From assembly GCA_023419605.1 (NCBI GenBank), contig JAEZXR010000008.1, forward strand, positions 1 through 64,000: a DNA stretch of 64,000 nucleotides, written 5' to 3'. This document shows positions 60,360 to 64,000 of this stretch, piece after piece. Below the pieces are notes generated by a model that made no database searches, was not told the origin of the DNA, and saw nothing but the letters and a program-made list of their open reading frames with translations. This DNA comes from Bacillota bacterium. GTDB taxonomy: Bacteria > Bacillota > Clostridia > Acetivibrionales > JAEZXR01. The position numbers were made by a program, and so were the translations under genes. Each line of letters opens with the position of its first letter. Position 1 is the stretch's first letter.

Positions 60360-61169
60360 GTGACTGAACTGTTTGAAGAGATTGCAGCATTGAAAAAACA
60401 AGGTAGAGAGTGTGTGGTGGTTACCTGTGTCGAAAAGGATGGGTCCAGCCCGGCAGCCATTGGAGGGAAAATGCTGGTGACGGTGGACGGCTATTACTGC
60501 GGCACTGTGGGCGGCGGATCCATAGAGAGGGTTGCTATCGCCAAAGCGCAGGAACTTTTGAAGGAACGCAGATGTCTTTTGGAAAAGTACGATCTGGGGC
60601 ATAACGGTGGTGAGGATGCAAAAAATACCGGAATGATCTGCGGTGGATATACGACTTTATTCTATGAACATATAAGTCCGGGTGCCCATGCGTATATTTT
60701 TGGGGCAGGGCATGTAGGGAAGGCCATTACTGGCTTTTTGAAAAATTTAAATTACTATATTACCGTACTGGATCACCGGGACGGTATTTTCGAAAATTTT
60801 GACGGGGCAAACAGAATGGTGCAGGCCGATTATGAGAATATGCTCAAGGATGAGGGTATGCCGGACGGCAGCTATGTAATTATCGCTACGCCTTCTCATG
60901 TAACCGACTATGCCGTACTTGATAAAATTTACAAAAGTGGCTGGAAGCCGGCTTATGTCGGACTTCTGGGCTCCAGGAAGAAGGTGGCGAATTTTATTCA
61001 GCGGTTAAAGGAGGAGTTTGGAGAAAATCTGGACCTGGATAATCTTTACTCCCCCGCAGGCTTGGACCTGGGAGGAGATGCTCCCCATGAAATCGCAATA
61101 TCCATCCTGTCCGAAATGCAGGCAGTCAGATACGGAAAGAACGGACACAAACACATGAAACAGGAATGA
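60360..61169 (+). CDS. xdhC: XdhC-family Mo-enzyme maturation factor
   Basis: 269-aa XdhC/CoxF-type protein that sulfurates the Mo cofactor and inserts it into xanthine dehydrogenase. The N-terminal XdhC domain reads D-G-S-S-P-A-A-I-G-G-K-M-L-V and G-G-G-S-I-E-R; the C-terminal Rossmann domain has I-F-G-A-G-H-V-G-K-A-I and G-L-L-G-S-R-K-K. GTG 60360 has GAGGAGGTG upstream; the longer open frame from 60276 overlaps permease 2. Confidence 0.9.
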   Translation: MTELFEEIAALKKQGRECVVVTCVEKDGSSPAAIGGKMLVTVDGYYCGTVGGGSIERVAIAKAQELLKERRCLLEKYDLGHNGGEDAKNTGMICGGYTTLFYEHISPGAHAYIFGAGHVGKAITGFLKNLNYYITVLDHRDGIFENFDGANRMVQADYENMLKDEGMPDGSYVIIATPSHVTDYAVLDKIYKSGWKPAYVGLLGSRKKVANFIQRLKEEFGENLDLDNLYSPAGLDLGGDAPHEIAISILSEMQAVRYGKNGHKHMKQE

Positions 61170-61199
61170 CTTAATTAATTATATATGGGGGAAGGGAAT

Positions 61200-62630
61200 A
61201 TGGAAAGAATTCCAGCTATGGGGCCAAATTTCGAAGAGATGCTCCATCCGTGGAAAATAGACCCGGAGATCCGGAAAAAGGCAATCGCTGCAAAAAATAT
61301 AAATCCACTGCATCCTATCAACCTTTACAACATTACATGGAGAGATGAAAACAATGAAGTATATCATTTCGTAATGCCAAAAGAACTGACAGGCGTAGCG
61401 GCGAATATTATCGTTCTATACGGAAGAGAATTTCCCTCAGGAAGCCACAAGGTAGGGCCTACCTACTCCATTCTGGCGGAAAAAACCGTAACCGGGGAGG
61501 TTGACCCTACAACAAATACACTGGTATGGCCGTCAACGGGCAATTTTGGAATCGGCGGGGCCTGGGTCAGCAAAGGGATGAATTATAAATCGGTGGTCGT
61601 TTTACCGGAAATGATGAGCAAGGAAAGATTTGATTTGATACGCAGTTACGGCTCGGAGGTTATAGCCACCTGTGGCTGTGAATCAAACGTTAAGGAAATA
61701 TACGACAAAACAAAGGAGCTTTCCGGGGAGAATCCTGAACAAATCCGAATTATGAACCAGTTCCAGGAATTTGGTAATTACAGGTTCCACTATCATGTTA
61801 CAGGAAACACTATGGTGGAGCTGATAAAGGAAAAGAAAATCGGAAATGGCAGGATCTCGGCCGTGGTAGCGGCTGTGGGTTCGGCTGGGGCTATTGCCAG
61901 TGGGGACAGGGTAAAGCAGGAGTTTCCTGAGGCAAAAATAGTGGCAATCGAACCGATCCAATGCCCGACCCTTGTCCTCAACGGATATGGGGACCATGAT
62001 ATCCAGGGAATTGGTGACAAGCATGTGACATGGATTCATAACGTTATGAATACGGATGCCGTCGTTCTTTTAGATGATATGGATTGCAAGAGGATGCTGC
62101 AGGTTATTTCAGACCCGGAAGGCGTAAAATTCCTCAAGGAATTCGTGGACAGTCCCATGGTAGACTTTATGTCGGATAAGTTTGGGATTTCAGGCATTTG
62201 CAATGTGATTGGCGCCATCAAAACCGCAAAGCATTATAAAATGGGGGCAGAGGATAATATCTTCGTAATTGCCACCGACAGCCTGTCAAGGTATGGCTCT
62301 GTTATGAAGCAGCTGGATGAAAGCTTGGGCAAGCTGGACCGGTCGGAAGCCAAGTCGAGAACCGAGAGGATATTCCATTATCAGGAGCCTTCCTTCGTTT
62401 TTGAAGGAGACACCTGTAACCGCCAGCGGTGGCACAATTTAAAGTACTTCACCTGGGTAGAGCAGCAGGGAAAAACCGTAGAAGAGCTGAACGCCCAGAA
62501 GAGCCAGAAATATTGGGAAGAGCAGCAGAAAAAAGTGGACGAAATGAACCGGCGAATAACAAATTACAGGGAAGAACACCGGGATAGTCTGAAAAGGATA
62601 ATGGAGACGCAGCATGAAGGCTTTGATTAA
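61200..62630 (+). CDS. PLP-dependent lyase of the purine island
   Basis: 476-aa fold-type II PLP enzyme (cysteine synthase/threonine dehydratase superfamily). The Schiff-base lysine is expected in P-S-G-S-H-K-V-G, with S-T-G-N-F-G-I-G and a phosphate loop V-G-S-A-G-A-I-A. It has a helical C-terminal extension of about 70 charged residues. It is distinct from YgeX. Such proteins occur in clostridial purine clusters as an unassigned lyase, probably deaminating a 2,3-diaminopropionate-like or serine-like product. GAAGGG before ATG 61200. It overlaps the next gene by 17 bases. Confidence 0.85.
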   Translation: MERIPAMGPNFEEMLHPWKIDPEIRKKAIAAKNINPLHPINLYNITWRDENNEVYHFVMPKELTGVAANIIVLYGREFPSGSHKVGPTYSILAEKTVTGEVDPTTNTLVWPSTGNFGIGGAWVSKGMNYKSVVVLPEMMSKERFDLIRSYGSEVIATCGCESNVKEIYDKTKELSGENPEQIRIMNQFQEFGNYRFHYHVTGNTMVELIKEKKIGNGRISAVVAAVGSAGAIASGDRVKQEFPEAKIVAIEPIQCPTLVLNGYGDHDIQGIGDKHVTWIHNVMNTDAVVLLDDMDCKRMLQVISDPEGVKFLKEFVDSPMVDFMSDKFGISGICNVIGAIKTAKHYKMGAEDNIFVIATDSLSRYGSVMKQLDESLGKLDRSEAKSRTERIFHYQEPSFVFEGDTCNRQRWHNLKYFTWVEQQGKTVEELNAQKSQKYWEEQQKKVDEMNRRITNYREEHRDSLKRIMETQHEGFD

Positions 62631-63894
62631 TGCGAATATCTATGATTTTCAAAATTACAGGGAGAACGGCTATATTTTGTTTGACAAGGAAATTCAGGAA
62701 GTAGGCCCCATGAACATTTTCCCAGGTGCGAAGCAGTGTTTCGATATGAAAAATGCCCTGGTGATGCCGGGGCTGGTAGTAGGGCATACCCACATGTATT
62801 CGGCTTTTGCCAGAGGCATGCAGGTACCCTTCCATCCGCAAAGCTTTCAGGACATTCTTACACAGCTATGGTGGAAGCTGGATGCAGCATTGGACCATGA
62901 AGCGGTGTACTACAGCGGGCTGGTTAGCAGTGCTGAGTTCATTAAAAACGGTGTTACGACCGTCATCGATCATCATGCCGGCGGAAAAATAAGGGGCTCC
63001 CTCAACCGGTTGAAAAAGGCTGTGTGTGAGGACGCCGGGCTCAGAGGGATATTTTGCTTTGAGACCAGCGACCGGTTTGATGCAGACGAGTGCATGGAGG
63101 AAAACCTATCTTTTGCTGCTGTGAACTCGGAGAAATGTGCAGGAATGTTTGGGATGCATGCTTCCATGAGTCTTTCTGACGAAACCTTGAAGAAGGTTTC
63201 CACCCGTCTGAGGGGAATGCCCATCCACATTCATGTGGCAGAGTCCCCGGAGGACGAAGCGGATAGCCTTCAGAAATACGGGAAGCGGGTGGTAGAGAGG
63301 CTGGAAGACTTTGGACTATTGAACCGGAATTCGATTCTTGCTCACTGTGTTCATGTAGATGAAAGGGAAGCGGGGATAATGGCCAAAGCAGGAGTTTATG
63401 TAGCTTTAAACCCGACTTCCAACATGAACAATGCCGTCGGTCTTCCTGATTATGAAAGATTTAAAGAGCATGGCATCAAGGTGCTCCTTGGAAATGACGG
63501 ATTAGGCTTTAACGTTGCCAGAGAAATGTTGAACCTGACCTTTGGTATGAAGCATCGGAAGGAACATCCATTGGCTTTTTCTCTGGAAGACCTGCTGCAG
63601 GTGATTCGTAATGGATATGAATTTGCAGGGAGGATGCTAGGGATAAAAATCGGAAGGATCGAGAAAGGCTGCAAAGCGGATATGATCGCCGTGCCCTATA
63701 TGGCTCCGACACCCATGAATGCTGACAATGCTTTTGGACATGTATTTTATGGGCTGTTTGACCATTTTCATCCGAGAGAGGTATTGTGTGATGGAGAATT
63801 TGTTATGAAGGACTATGAGATCCGTGAAGAACTGGAAGCTGTGTATCCAGCCGCACAAAAGATTGCAAAAAAAGTTTGGGAGAAGATCCAATAG
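62614..63894 (+). CDS. ssnA: SsnA-type aminohydrolase
   Basis: 426-aa amidohydrolase of the SsnA/guanine-deaminase-like group: V-G-H-T-H-M-Y-S-A-F-A-R-G (metal ligands), I-H-I-H-V-A-E-S, I-L-A-H-C-V-H-V-D-E and G-N-D-G-L-G-F-N. ssnA is part of the purine/uric acid gene set of enterobacteria and gut Clostridia, though its exact substrate is not firmly settled. It starts inside the end of the PLP-lyase gene. Confidence 0.9.
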   Translation: MKALINANIYDFQNYRENGYILFDKEIQEVGPMNIFPGAKQCFDMKNALVMPGLVVGHTHMYSAFARGMQVPFHPQSFQDILTQLWWKLDAALDHEAVYYSGLVSSAEFIKNGVTTVIDHHAGGKIRGSLNRLKKAVCEDAGLRGIFCFETSDRFDADECMEENLSFAAVNSEKCAGMFGMHASMSLSDETLKKVSTRLRGMPIHIHVAESPEDEADSLQKYGKRVVERLEDFGLLNRNSILAHCVHVDEREAGIMAKAGVYVALNPTSNMNNAVGLPDYERFKEHGIKVLLGNDGLGFNVAREMLNLTFGMKHRKEHPLAFSLEDLLQVIRNGYEFAGRMLGIKIGRIEKGCKADMIAVPYMAPTPMNADNAFGHVFYGLFDHFHPREVLCDGEFVMKDYEIREELEAVYPAAQKIAKKVWEKIQ

Positions 63895-63905
63895 GGGGTA
63901 TTCCT

Positions 63906-64000
63906 GTGAATTTAAATACAAAAATTTCCGGTATAACATTGAAAAACCCATTGATGCCGGCTTCAGGTCCCATTGTGGGAGATGAGGAAAAAATGAAGTA
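63906..64000 (+). CDS. dihydroorotate/dihydropyrimidine dehydrogenase-like, 5' part
   Basis: Truncated by the window end: 31 complete codons from GTG with AGGGGG upstream. The start (I-S-G-I-T-L-K-N-P-L-M-P-A-S-G-P-I) is the opening beta-strand of the flavin-binding PyrD/PreA barrel. In the island it may act on a purine-derived ring, like PreA, rather than in pyrimidine synthesis. Confidence 0.7.
   Translation, partial: MNLNTKISGITLKNPLMPASGPIVGDEEKMK

Overview
The window looks like the chromosome of an anaerobic, spore-former-type Firmicute (class Clostridia). I infer this from strong AGGAGG ribosome binding sites, frequent TTG/GTG starts, lipoprotein-type ABC receptors, PBSX-family phage tail genes, a CCA-encoding tRNA, Mo-cofactor genes and an oxygen-independent purine-degradation set. 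I cannot name the species from sequence alone.

Layout. (1) 1-6.5 kb: a small unknown gene, then twin secreted proteins (a membrane-anchored DUF362/discoidin protein and a beta-helix, pectate-lyase-like protein) that share a C-terminal domain, PT-rich linkers and near-identical terminators. (2) 6.5-21.6 kb: a compact contractile-tail locus. It has an ImmR/ImmA-type repressor and protease, a divergent control region with six regularly arranged 17-bp operators, a sigma-like activator, sheath, tube, a tail-assembly chaperone with a classical -1 frameshift site (A AAA AAC), tape measure, hub/baseplate proteins, a fibre with a propeller-like tip, and lysis genes. No capsid, portal, terminase or integrase gene is present, so it is best read as a tailocin (R-type, PBSX/diffocin-like particle). 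(3) 21.6-35.5 kb: repeats, a membrane protein, ApbE plus a candidate flavinylated lipoprotein, a membrane-bound AraC regulator, an LplABC-type sugar importer, RidA and a GH2 beta-galactosidase. (4) 35.5-40.6 kb: a tiny type I toxin-like peptide, a Crp/Fnr regulator divergent from paired YdcZ-type transporters, GNAT, a VCBS-like protein, an isochorismatase-like hydrolase and tRNA-Ser(CGA). (5) 40.7-64 kb: molybdenum cofactor genes (mogA, moaA, moaC, MOSC), an AAA+ activator lacking a recognisable GAFTGA loop, then a long one-direction purine-catabolism island. It comprises ygeX, ygeY, an amidohydrolase, a mocA-type cytidylyltransferase, three xanthine-dehydrogenase subunits, two tandem BMP receptors with ATPase and two permeases, xdhC, a second PLP lyase, an ssnA-type amidohydrolase and the start of a dihydroorotate/dihydropyrimidine dehydrogenase-like gene.

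How it works together (inference). The BMP transporter imports purines or nucleosides. The Mo hydroxylase, matured by XdhC, MocA and the moa/mog genes, oxidises them. The amidohydrolases and PLP ammonia-lyases open and deaminate the products. The island starts behind a sigma-A promoter and a structured leader ending in a large intrinsic terminator, suggesting transcription attenuation by an unidentified signal.

Three dispersed repeat families recur: A (3 copies, about 220-235 bp), B (2 copies, with a tandem hairpin unit that shows a compensatory base change) and C (4 copies, about 90-150 bp, palindromic).
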